NCBI GenBank assembly: GCA_964390645.1
Contig: CAYMLL010000067.1
Span: 1-28,047, forward strand
Origin: CAYMLL01 sp964390645
GTDB taxonomy: Bacteria; Planctomycetota; UBA8108
Length of the DNA stretch: 28,047 nucleotides
Direction: 5' to 3'
Position 1 is the stretch's first letter. Every line of letters starts with the position of its first letter. The notes under the pieces are model-generated. The model did not search any database and was not told where the DNA came from. It saw only the letters and a program-made list of their open reading frames with translations. Positions 19,752-27,093 of this stretch are shown here, one piece after another. Made by a program: the position numbers and the translations under genes.

Positions 19752-22052
19752 ATGCGCGCGAACCCTCGACCCCTTTTCGTCAGAGCCGTTCTGATTCTCA
19801 CAGCGCCCTGGCTCGTCGCCGACGACGACGTGAGCTACGTGCGCGACGTACGTCCGATCCTGTCGCAGAAGTGCTTCGCGTGCCACGGGCCCGACAAGTC
19901 CGCGCGCAAGGCGCGACTGCGGCTCGACGTCCGCGACTCGGCCGTACGCGTGCTCGGCGGAAGCGAGCCCGGCGCGAGCGAGCTCCTCGGACGCATCTCG
20001 TCGAACGACCCCGACGAGGTCATGCCGCCCCCGGAATCCCACAAAAAGATCACGCCCGCCGAGGCGAACACGCTGCGCCGCTGGATCGCGCAGGGTGCGC
20101 CGTACGCCGCTCACTGGGCATTTCGGCCACCGCGACGACCGGACCTTCCAGATGTCGAGGACCGCGACTGGGAGACGAACGCCATCGACCGACTCGTGCT
20201 CGCGAGGATCGAGGCGCAGAACGGTCACCCCTGTTCTCCGGCGGATCCCGTCACGCTGATACGGCGCGCGACCTTCGATCTCACCGGTCTTCCTCCGACG
20301 CCGGACGAGGTCGACGCCTTTCTCGCCGACGACTCGCCCGAAGCCTTCGAGAAGGTCATCGACCGTCTCATCACCTCTCCCGGCTACGGCGAGCACGGCG
20401 CCGCAGCCTGGCTCGACGCCGCTCGCTACGCTGACACCGACGGCTACCAGAACGATCGCTATCGCTATCAGAACGTCTGGCGTGACTGGATCATCCTCGC
20501 GCTCAACGATGGTCAGCCCTTCGACGAGTTCGTCGTCGAGCAGATTGCCGGTGACATGATCCCCGGCGCGACGTTGATGCAGCAGATCGCGTCCGGCTTC
20601 GGGCGCAACCATCGCATCAACTCGGAGGCCGGGTCGATCGAGGCGGAGTGGCGCGCCGAGTACGTCGCCGATCGAGTGGACACGCTGGGCACGATGTTCC
20701 TCGGCCTCACCGTCGGCTGTGCGCGCTGCCACGACCACAAGTACGACCCGATCTCGCAGACCGAGTACTACCGCCTCTTCGCGTACTTCAACAACGTCCC
20801 CGAGTTCGGCGTCGGGCCGAACAACGGCAACAGCCCGCCCTTCATCAAGGTCCCGAAGAGCTGGCCGCTCCTGCGCGACGAGGAGAACCGCAAGATCGTC
20901 CCCGACGTGATGAAGTTCCAGAAGAACACGTACGGCGGCGGTGTCGTCCGTCCGAAGCCCGGCGGCACCGACACGGTCATGGTGATGGCGGAACTCGCCG
21001 AACCGCGCACGACCTACCTCCTGAAACGTGGACGGTACGATGCCCCGGACAGGACGCGAGAGCTCACGCCGGGCGTGCCGGCAAGCCTCGACATCGTCCC
21101 CGGGCCGAAGCCCACGAACCGCCTCGAGCTCGCGCGCTGGCTCGTTCATCCCGCGAATGCGCTGACGGCGCGCGTCACGGTCAATGGGCTCTGGCAGCGG
21201 ATCTTCGGCGTCGGGCTCGTGAAGACCAGCGAGAACTTCGGCTCTCGCGGCGAGCCGCCGAGCCACCCGCTTCTGCTCGACTGGCTCGCCGTCGAGCTGG
21301 TGGACAGCGGCTGGGACGTTCGCTCGCTGGTGCGTAAGATCCTCCTGAGCTCGACCTACCGTCAGGCCTCGAGCGCCGCGAGGGAGTCGTTCATCGAGGA
21401 TCCTCAGAACCGGCTTCTCGCGCGCGGGCCGCGTTTTCGTCTCTCCGCGTTCGCGATCCGCGATCAGTCTCTTCAGTCGAGTGGGCTGCTCGCGAGGAAG
21501 ATTGGCGGGCCTTCGGCCAAGCCGTACATGCCGCCGAAGATCTGGCGGTCGATCTCCAACAACAAGTACACGCAGGACCACGGGGAGCAGCTCTATCGGC
21601 GCAGCCTCTACACGTACTGGCGACGCACGATTCCGCCGCCGACGATGGTCAGCTTCGATGCGGCCGAGCGCGAGGTGTGCGTCATACGCAAGGACCGTAC
21701 GAACACGCCGCTCCAGGCGCTTACGCTGATGAACAACGTCGCCTTCGTCGAAGCATCGCGCTTTCTCGCTTCCCGCATGATGCGCGAAGGAGGCGAAGAC
21801 GCCGAATCGCGGATCGCGTTCGGCTTCCGTCTGACCACGGGACGCCGTCCCGACGCAGCCGAATCGTCGATGCTCGCGAGCGCGCACCTCTCGTTCCTCG
21901 CGCGCTTTGGCTCGGCTCCGGATGCCGCGAAGAAGCTGCTCGCGGTCGGCGAGAAGAAACGCGACGCGGCCATCGATCCCACGGAGCATGCAGCGATGAC
22001 GATGCTCGGCTCTCTGCTCCTCAACCTCGACGAGACGATCACCAAGGAATGA
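19752..22052 (+). CDS. Compact PSCyt1-PSCyt2-PSD1 heme c protein
   Basis: This 766-residue protein is a smaller relative of the one encoded leftwards. A signal peptide covers residues 1-23 (FVRAVLILTAPWLVA/D). PSCyt1 carries DVRPILSQKCFACHGPD, heme motif C41-x-x-C44-H45. PSCyt2/DUF1549 follows with DLTGLPPTPDEVDAF, AAWLDAARYADTDGYQ and, near residue 320, the second CxxCH (GCARCHDHKYDP). After a short middle, PSD1/DUF1553 is seen in LVHPANALTARVTVNGLWQ, LLLDWLAVEL, SSTYRQ and NTPLQALTLMNN, ending LLLNLDETITKE. It lacks the discoidin-like insert of the paralog. The stop overlaps the DUF1501 start (ATGA). No good Shine-Dalgarno is visible before ATG 19752. Likely an exported heme protein acting with its DUF1501 partner; activity unknown. 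Confidence 0.92.
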   Translation: MRANPRPLFVRAVLILTAPWLVADDDVSYVRDVRPILSQKCFACHGPDKSARKARLRLDVRDSAVRVLGGSEPGASELLGRISSNDPDEVMPPPESHKKITPAEANTLRRWIAQGAPYAAHWAFRPPRRPDLPDVEDRDWETNAIDRLVLARIEAQNGHPCSPADPVTLIRRATFDLTGLPPTPDEVDAFLADDSPEAFEKVIDRLITSPGYGEHGAAAWLDAARYADTDGYQNDRYRYQNVWRDWIILALNDGQPFDEFVVEQIAGDMIPGATLMQQIASGFGRNHRINSEAGSIEAEWRAEYVADRVDTLGTMFLGLTVGCARCHDHKYDPISQTEYYRLFAYFNNVPEFGVGPNNGNSPPFIKVPKSWPLLRDEENRKIVPDVMKFQKNTYGGGVVRPKPGGTDTVMVMAELAEPRTTYLLKRGRYDAPDRTRELTPGVPASLDIVPGPKPTNRLELARWLVHPANALTARVTVNGLWQRIFGVGLVKTSENFGSRGEPPSHPLLLDWLAVELVDSGWDVRSLVRKILLSSTYRQASSAARESFIEDPQNRLLARGPRFRLSAFAIRDQSLQSSGLLARKIGGPSAKPYMPPKIWRSISNNKYTQDHGEQLYRRSLYTYWRRTIPPPTMVSFDAAEREVCVIRKDRTNTPLQALTLMNNVAFVEASRFLASRMMREGGEDAESRIAFGFRLTTGRRPDAAESSMLASAHLSFLARFGSAPDAAKKLLAVGEKKRDAAIDPTEHAAMTMLGSLLLNLDETITKE

Positions 22053-23523
22053 TGCCGGCTCCGCAGATGAACGACCCCGCTCCCGCTCTCCGGATCACCC
22101 GCCGACACCTGCTCGGCGGCGCCGGCGCCGGCATCGGCGCGCTGGGATTGGGGTCCCTGCTCGACTCGAGACTGCTCGCCGGCGGCGTCGAGAAGCACGG
22201 CACGCTCGGCGGCCTGCCGGAGCTCCCCCACTTCGCTCCGAAAGCCGCCCGCGTCATCTATTTGTTCCAGTCAGGCGGTCCTTCGCAGCTCGACCTCTTC
22301 GACCCCAAGCCCGGGCTGCTGAAGCTCTTCGGCAAGGAGGTGCCGCGCTCGGTCTACCCCGACGCGCGCAAGACGACGATGACCTCGGCGCAAGAGTCCT
22401 TCGCGACCGCGCCGAGCCGTTTCCGCTTCGAGCGACACGGGGACGGCGGAACGAGGATCAGCGAGCTTCTGCCTCACACCGCGAAGGTCGCGAACGAGAT
22501 CTGCGTCGTACGCTCGATGTATACCGAAGCGATCAACCACGACCCGGCGATCACCTTCTTCCAGACCGGATCACAGATTCCCGGGCGACCGAGCATCGGC
22601 GCATGGCTGACCTACGGCCTCGGCGCGGAGACTCACGAGCTACCGTCCTTCGTCGCGATGAGCTCTCGCGGCTCGGGTCGCGCCGGTCAGCCTATCTACG
22701 ATCGCCTCTGGGGAAGCGGCTTCCTGCCGTCGCACTACCAGGGTGTCAAGTTCCGCAACCAGGGCGACCCGGTCCTCGACATTTCGAACCCGCCCGGAGT
22801 CGATCGCGAGCTGCGCCGCGAGATGATCGACTTCGTCACCACGCTCAATCGCAAACGACTCGGCGAGACCGGTGACCCGGAGATCGCGACGCGCATCGCC
22901 GCCTACGAGCTCGCCTACCGCATGCAGATGTCGGTCCCCGACCTCACCGATCTCTCCGACGAGACCGCCAGCACCTTCGAGCTCTACGGCAAGGCCGCTC
23001 GCCGTCCGGGCAACTACGCTTACAACTGCCTCCTCGCTCGTCGACTCGCGGAGCGTGGCGTCCGCTTCATCCAGCTCTTCCACCAGGGCTGGGATCAGCA
23101 CGGCAACCTGCCGAAACAGATCCGCGGACAGTGCGTGGACACCGACAGCCGACCGCCGGGCTGATCCGGGACCTCAAGCAACGGGGCATGCTCGACGACA
23201 CGCTGATCGTCTGGGGAGGCGAGTTCGGCCGCACCGTCTACTCGCAGGGAAAGCTGACGAAGAAGTCCTACGGCCGCGACCACCACCCGAGCTGCTTCTC
23301 GATGTGGCTGGCCGGCGGCGGTGTTCGCGGCGGCATGACGCACGGGACGACCGACGACTACAGCGTCAACGTCGCGAACGACGGCGTCCACGTCCACGAC
23401 CTTCAAGCGACCATCCTGCACCTCCTCGGCATCGACCACGAGCGGCTGACGTACGAGTTCCAGGGGCGGGACTATCGATTGACGGATGTGCACGGGCGGG
23501 TCGTGCGAGAGCTTCTCGCGTAG
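22049..23523 (+). CDS. Tat-exported DUF1501 protein interrupted by a one-base frameshift
   Basis: ATG at 22049 overlaps the PSD1 stop (ATGA); ATG at 22052 and 22067 are alternatives. The Tat signal is RITRRHLLGGAGAG (15-28). Landmarks include LFQSGGPSQLDLFDPKP, FFQTGSQIPGRPSIGAWLTY, YNCLLARRLAERGVRF and LFHQGWDQHG. The frame then fails: it reaches TGA at 23162-23164, while the rest of the family sequence continues in the next frame (LIRDLKQRGMLDD, WGGEFGRTVYSQG, GRDHHPSCFS, LGIDHERLTYEF, RLTDVHGRVV) to the stop at 23521-23523. Adding one C after 23146 restores DTDQPTAGLIRDLKQRG, the expected family sequence, and gives 491 residues. It is either a sequencing/assembly error or a fresh pseudogene. 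The encoded family is clear; intactness is not. Confidence 0.88.
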
Positions 23524-23675
23524 AAGCGGGCTACGGGTACCTCGACGTCTGCGGAATCACCGCTCGGCGAGCCGACGATTCGCCTCCTCGCGCATCGAGT
23601 CGATCGGAGCAGCTGTCTCGAGTCTGCCGAGAGCTACCGTGAGAACCCGGGCCGACCCTCTTCCGAGCCGGTCCA

Positions 23676-24476
23676 TCACGTGTGACCAATCTGAAAGTCG
23701 TTCTTGCCGCAGCGATCCGCTCCGCGCAGAAGCCATAGCGGACGCATCGAAAAGTCGATCGTGTAGCCGGCCTGGTCGCCGGTCTCCATCATCGAGCGGT
23801 CGAAGTGCGACGTCGCGGGCAAGTAGCGGATCGCGATGCCGGCACGCCTGCGGGTCGAGCGATTCGCAGCCGATCCGTGGACGAGGTACACGTCGTGCAG
23901 AGACAGTTGACCGGCCTCGAGCTCGACGTCGACGGCCCGAGTCTCATCGAGATGCTCGTCGGCGACGCGCTGGTTGAGCGTCAAGTCATCCCGGTCGTCG
24001 CGCAGATGCCGCAGCAGCCGCGGCGGATTGTGCGAGCCGGGAACGACACGCATACAGCCGTTCTCGGCGACGCTATCATCGATCGCGACCCAGGCGGTGC
24101 ATGTCGCCAGCGGCCGGATCGGCCAGTAGTGACCGTCCTGGTGCCACGGCACCTCCATGCCGTGGCCGCCGGGCTTGCAAAAGCTCTGGCATCCCCACAG
24201 GATCACGTCCGGGCCGATTATCTGCTCGACGAGATCGACGATATCGGAGTCCGTCGCCAGATCGAGGAAGGCGCCATCGCCGTGAATGCCCTCGGAGTTG
24301 AGACCCTGTAGATGAACGCTGACGAGACGCTCCGGTCGCGTCTCGCGGTTCTTCTCGATCACGCGGTCGAGCGCTTCGCGCAAACGCGTGACCTTCTCGC
24401 TCGACAAGCGAAACTCGGGGACGATATATCCGTCCTGACGGTATTTCTCGACCTCTGCCGTCGAAAGCTTCGCCAC
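23676..24476 (-). CDS. Phytanoyl-CoA dioxygenase (PhyH) family Fe(II)/2-oxoglutarate oxygenase
   Basis: The GTG at 24476-24474 is chosen because GGGGAGGAGG lies just upstream; it gives 266 residues, the usual PhyH length, with no signal peptide, so a cytoplasmic enzyme. The N-terminus has the classic KYRQDGYIVP start. The iron-binding triad is visible as H112-Q-D114 in VPWHQDGHYWPI and His200 in LVHGSAANRS; Arg210/Arg211 after it would bind 2-oxoglutarate. IDDSVAENGCMRVVPGSH is the usual strand-turn between them. Members hydroxylate diverse small molecules, and the substrate here is unknown. It is convergent with the DUF1501 gene and divergent from the alpha/beta hydrolase, separated by only 21 nt from the latter's first ATG. 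Confidence 0.9.
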   Translation of the reverse strand: MAKLSTAEVEKYRQDGYIVPEFRLSSEKVTRLREALDRVIEKNRETRPERLVSVHLQGLNSEGIHGDGAFLDLATDSDIVDLVEQIIGPDVILWGCQSFCKPGGHGMEVPWHQDGHYWPIRPLATCTAWVAIDDSVAENGCMRVVPGSHNPPRLLRHLRDDRDDLTLNQRVADEHLDETRAVDVELEAGQLSLHDVYLVHGSAANRSTRRRAGIAIRYLPATSHFDRSMMETGDQAGYTIDFSMRPLWLLRGADRCGKNDFQIGHT

Positions 24477-24497
24477 TCGCCTCCTCCCCTGCCTACG

Positions 24498-25439
24498 ATG
24501 ACAATAAACGCTCACACCACATCGCCGTACCATCCTACCCGAAAGGGGATCCCGATAAAGCGACTGACGGTCTTCATCTCGCTGCTCACGACCGTCGCCG
24601 CGGCCGACGACGGCACCTCGATCGCGGTCAGCGATGCGAGGAAGGACGCGCAGGGTTTTCTCGTCCACCACGTCGCATCACCATACCAGGCGGGAGAGAC
24701 GCTCATTCGCGTGCTGCTTCCGGACAAACCGGCGGGCGGCGAACGCCTACGGGTCGTCTACATCCTCCCCGTCGAAGCCGGCGTAGGCACGCGCTGGGGC
24801 GACGGCCTCGTCGAGGCGAAGAAGACGAAAAGCCACGACCGCCACGGCGTCATCTGTGTCGCGCCGACGTTCTCCCGCGTGCCGTGGTTCGCCGACCACC
24901 CGACGAAGAAGGAGATCCGACAGGAGAGCCACTTGCTGAAGGTCGTGCTTCCCTTCGTCGAGAAGACGTACGCCGCTCGGAAGAGCGCCGACGGACGCCT
25001 CCTGCTCGGCTTCAGCAAGTCAGGCTGGGGCGCCTTCACGCTGCTCTTGCGAAACCCCGGGACTTTCGGCCGCGCCGTCGCCTGGGACGCGCCTTTGTTG
25101 ATGACCGCCCCCGGAGCATACAGCTCGGGTCCGATCTTCGGCACGAAGGAGAGCTTCGCGAAGTACGAGGTGCTGGGTCTGCTCGGGAGACAGACGAAGA
25201 AGCTTCGCGGGTCGAAAAGACTGGTGCTGATCGGCTACGACAACTTTCGCAAGCACCACCAGGCGCTGCATGCGCGCATGGACGAGCTCGAGATCCCGCA
25301 CGTCTATCGGGATGGTCCGAAGCGCAAGCACCACTGGTCGAGCGGCTGGGTGGCGGAGGCGGCGGAGCTGCTGGTGAGAAAGCCGACGAAGCAGCCACCG
25401 CCCCCCGCCGTGCCCGTGCCCGGGCACGGGTCCGACTGA
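24498..25439 (+). CDS. Secreted alpha/beta hydrolase (esterase-like, GFSKSG elbow)
   Basis: From ATG 24498 the product is 313 residues, but the first 19 do not look like a signal n-region and that ATG lacks a Shine-Dalgarno. A proper signal peptide begins at codon 20 (KRLTVFISLLTTVAAA/DDG), whose ATA codon at 24555 is preceded by AGGGG at ideal spacing, so the real start may be there. The mature part is an alpha/beta hydrolase of the esterase type: VVYILPVEAG (86-95), nucleophile elbow GFSKSGWGAF (171-180, Ser173, with Ser where many esterases have Gly), candidate acid Asp197 in AWDAPLL and candidate His279 in KHHWSSGW. The C-terminus is a proline-rich tail. It is convergent with a sulfatase 4 nt away. 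Likely removes an acyl group from an exported substrate; substrate unknown. Confidence 0.8.
   Translation: MTINAHTTSPYHPTRKGIPIKRLTVFISLLTTVAAADDGTSIAVSDARKDAQGFLVHHVASPYQAGETLIRVLLPDKPAGGERLRVVYILPVEAGVGTRWGDGLVEAKKTKSHDRHGVICVAPTFSRVPWFADHPTKKEIRQESHLLKVVLPFVEKTYAARKSADGRLLLGFSKSGWGAFTLLLRNPGTFGRAVAWDAPLLMTAPGAYSSGPIFGTKESFAKYEVLGLLGRQTKKLRGSKRLVLIGYDNFRKHHQALHARMDELEIPHVYRDGPKRKHHWSSGWVAEAAELLVRKPTKQPPPPAVPVPGHGSD
24544..24557 (+). promoter_or_regulatory. Ribosome binding site positioned before an ATA codon
   Basis: AGGGG (24544-24548) is followed after six bases by ATA (24555-24557) in the hydrolase frame, directly at the first residue of a textbook signal peptide. This is the spacing expected for a start codon; ATA would be a rare start or a changed ATG. 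Confidence 0.45.
25413..25430. repeat. Perfect 18-bp palindrome at a convergent gene junction
   Basis: CCCGTGCCCGGGCACGGG reads identically on both strands, encodes part of the hydrolase tail and lies seven nt before its stop codon, with the convergent sulfatase stop just beyond. It may form a cruciform or RNA hairpin and assist termination, though it has no loop of its own and no T-run. Confidence 0.6.
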
Positions 25440-25443
25440 CCCC

Positions 25444-26835
25444 CTACCTGCCTTTCTTCACCGTGCCGTAAAACGTCGCCCGGTGCTTCTGCGCCATCGC
25501 CTTCATCCTCGCCGTGACCTCCGGGTGCTTCTCGGCGAGGTTCGTCGTCTCGTAGGGGTCGTTCTTCATGTCGAAGAGCGCCAGGCCGATTCGCGCCTGG
25601 TCGTACTTCCCCGCGGCTCCGTCCTTCCCCGGCGTCCTCAGCGTGCGGTAGGCGTGCGGGAGGTGCAGCTTCCATCGACCGTCTCCCGAGATCACGCCCT
25701 CGAAGCGTCTTCCCGCCGAGAAGGGGTAGTAGTCGTGCGGGCTCTTCGCGTCCGGCTTGCCCGTGATCAGATCGAGGACGTTCTTCCCGTCGATGGGGTT
25801 CCTCGGCAGATCGGCTCCCGCGAGGTGCGCGAACGTCGGCAGAAGATCGATCGTCGACAACGTACGCGACGAACGCGTCCCGGCAGCGATGCGACCGGGA
25901 AACCTCATCACACAGGCGCTGCGAACGCCACCGTCGAAGCTGGTGCCTTTTGCTTCACGATAGGGAGTGGTGCCGCCGTGGTTGCCGTAGGACACCCACG
26001 GGCCGTTGTCCGACGTGAAAACGACGAGCGTGTTGTCCGAAACGCCGGCGTCGTCAAGCGCCTTGACGATGCTGCCGACCGACCAGTCGATCTCCATCAT
26101 CACGTCGCCGTAGAGTCCCGTTCCGGACTTGCCGGCGAACTTCTTGCTGACGAACAGCGGCACGTGCGGCATCGAGTGCGGCACGTAGAGGAAGAACGGC
26201 TCGCCCTTCTTGCGACGGATGAAGTCGACCGCGTCCTCGGTGTACCACGTCGTCAGATGCGGCTGGTGTTCCTTCGTCATGCGATCGATCGTCACCTTCC
26301 CGTTCTTCCAGTACTTGAGCGGAAAGCGACCCCAGTGCTTCGGGTTCTCGGGATGGAACTCCCACATGTCGTTCGAGTACATGAGCCCGGACGACTCATC
26401 GAAGCCGCGAGAAGAAGGACGTGTCGCGGGCTGGTCGCCAACGTGCCACTTGCCGAAGATCGCGCTGCTGTACCCCTTCTTCTTCAACACCTCGGCGATG
26501 TTCTCGAACTTCGGAGCGAGCCCTCTCGCGTTCGGGCCGTGGGCGCCGAAGACCTTCGTGCGTCCCGGATAGCACCCCGACAGCAGCGCGGAGCGCGATG
26601 CGGAGCAGACCGCCTGCGGCACGTAGAAGTTGTCGAAACGGCAGCCCTGCTTCGCGAGGCGATCGACGTTCGGCGTCTTGTACTTCGGCTTGCCGAAAGG
26701 CTCGAAGTCGCCCCAGCCGGAGTCGTCGAGGAAAATAACAACGAAGTTCGGCGGCCGCTTGTCATCAGCGGCCTGCGCCGGCGAGCTCGCCAAGAGAAGC
26801 GCGATCGATAGAAGAGCAGCGGTAATACGGGGCAT
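25444..26835 (-). CDS. Secreted arylsulfatase-like sulfatase (CSASR active site)
   Basis: The 463-residue protein starts at ATG 26835-26833 with an excellent AGGAGGTG six bases upstream and a Sec signal (AALLSIALLLASSPAQA/A). The formylglycine signature is C77-S-A-S-R81, the accepted variant with Ala for Pro. Metal ligands are Asp37/Asp38 in FLDDSGWGD and the Asp-Asn pair in FTSDNGPW; GKWHVGDQ supplies the conserved Lys/His. TPNVDRLAKQG and the late KLHLPHAYRTL/LFDMKNDPYE blocks fit arylsulfatase A-like enzymes. It is divergent from the cytochrome c-dehydrogenase gene and differs clearly from the other two sulfatases in the window, so it is not a recent duplicate. The sulfated substrate is not predictable from motifs. 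Confidence 0.93.
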   Translation of the reverse strand: MPRITAALLSIALLLASSPAQAADDKRPPNFVVIFLDDSGWGDFEPFGKPKYKTPNVDRLAKQGCRFDNFYVPQAVCSASRSALLSGCYPGRTKVFGAHGPNARGLAPKFENIAEVLKKKGYSSAIFGKWHVGDQPATRPSSRGFDESSGLMYSNDMWEFHPENPKHWGRFPLKYWKNGKVTIDRMTKEHQPHLTTWYTEDAVDFIRRKKGEPFFLYVPHSMPHVPLFVSKKFAGKSGTGLYGDVMMEIDWSVGSIVKALDDAGVSDNTLVVFTSDNGPWVSYGNHGGTTPYREAKGTSFDGGVRSACVMRFPGRIAAGTRSSRTLSTIDLLPTFAHLAGADLPRNPIDGKNVLDLITGKPDAKSPHDYYPFSAGRRFEGVISGDGRWKLHLPHAYRTLRTPGKDGAAGKYDQARIGLALFDMKNDPYETTNLAEKHPEVTARMKAMAQKHRATFYGTVKKGR

Positions 26836-26867
26836 GGTACACCTCCTCGTTTCGGGGTGGGAGAACA

Positions 26868-26893
26868 CCACGTGTACATCCGGAGTCACGTGG
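26868..26893. promoter_or_regulatory. Paired CACGTG inverted repeat upstream of the sulfatase, possible operator
   Basis: CCACGTG (26868-26874) and CACGTGG (26887-26893) are perfect inverted arms 12 nt apart, each containing the CACGTG palindrome, centres 19 bp apart (about two helical turns). They lie 33-58 nt before the sulfatase ATG and 200 nt before the divergent cytochrome c gene, a suitable place for a dimeric regulator. Confidence 0.35.
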
Positions 26894-26981
26894 GTGCAAC
26901 GGAAACGACAACGGACACGGTGAGGGCTGGCTCCCGGCGGTCCGGGAAGGTGCCTGTCCCCGCCCCGGGAGTCTCCCGAGA

Positions 26982-27002
26982 CGGAGCCAGACTCGGAGCC
27001 AG
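26982..27002. repeat. Two direct copies of CGGAGCCAG, period 12
   Basis: CGGAGCCAG occurs at 26982-26990 and 26994-27002 in the GC-rich divergent intergenic region, near further short inverted GC tracts (CCCGG/CCGGG at 26934-26945). Meaning is unknown. Confidence 0.5.
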
Positions 27003-27093
27003 TCCCGGCCCCCCGGCTCCGCGGGCCTTGCCTCCTCGCCGACCCGTGGATAGCCTGGGCTGCTCCAGAGGAGTGCTCACGGAGGGTCCCCCG

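Noticed and set aside
24312..24497. Extension of the hydrolase frame upstream to 24312
   Set aside because: It runs antisense through the start of the PhyH gene and lacks a ribosome site; the signal peptide lies further downstream.
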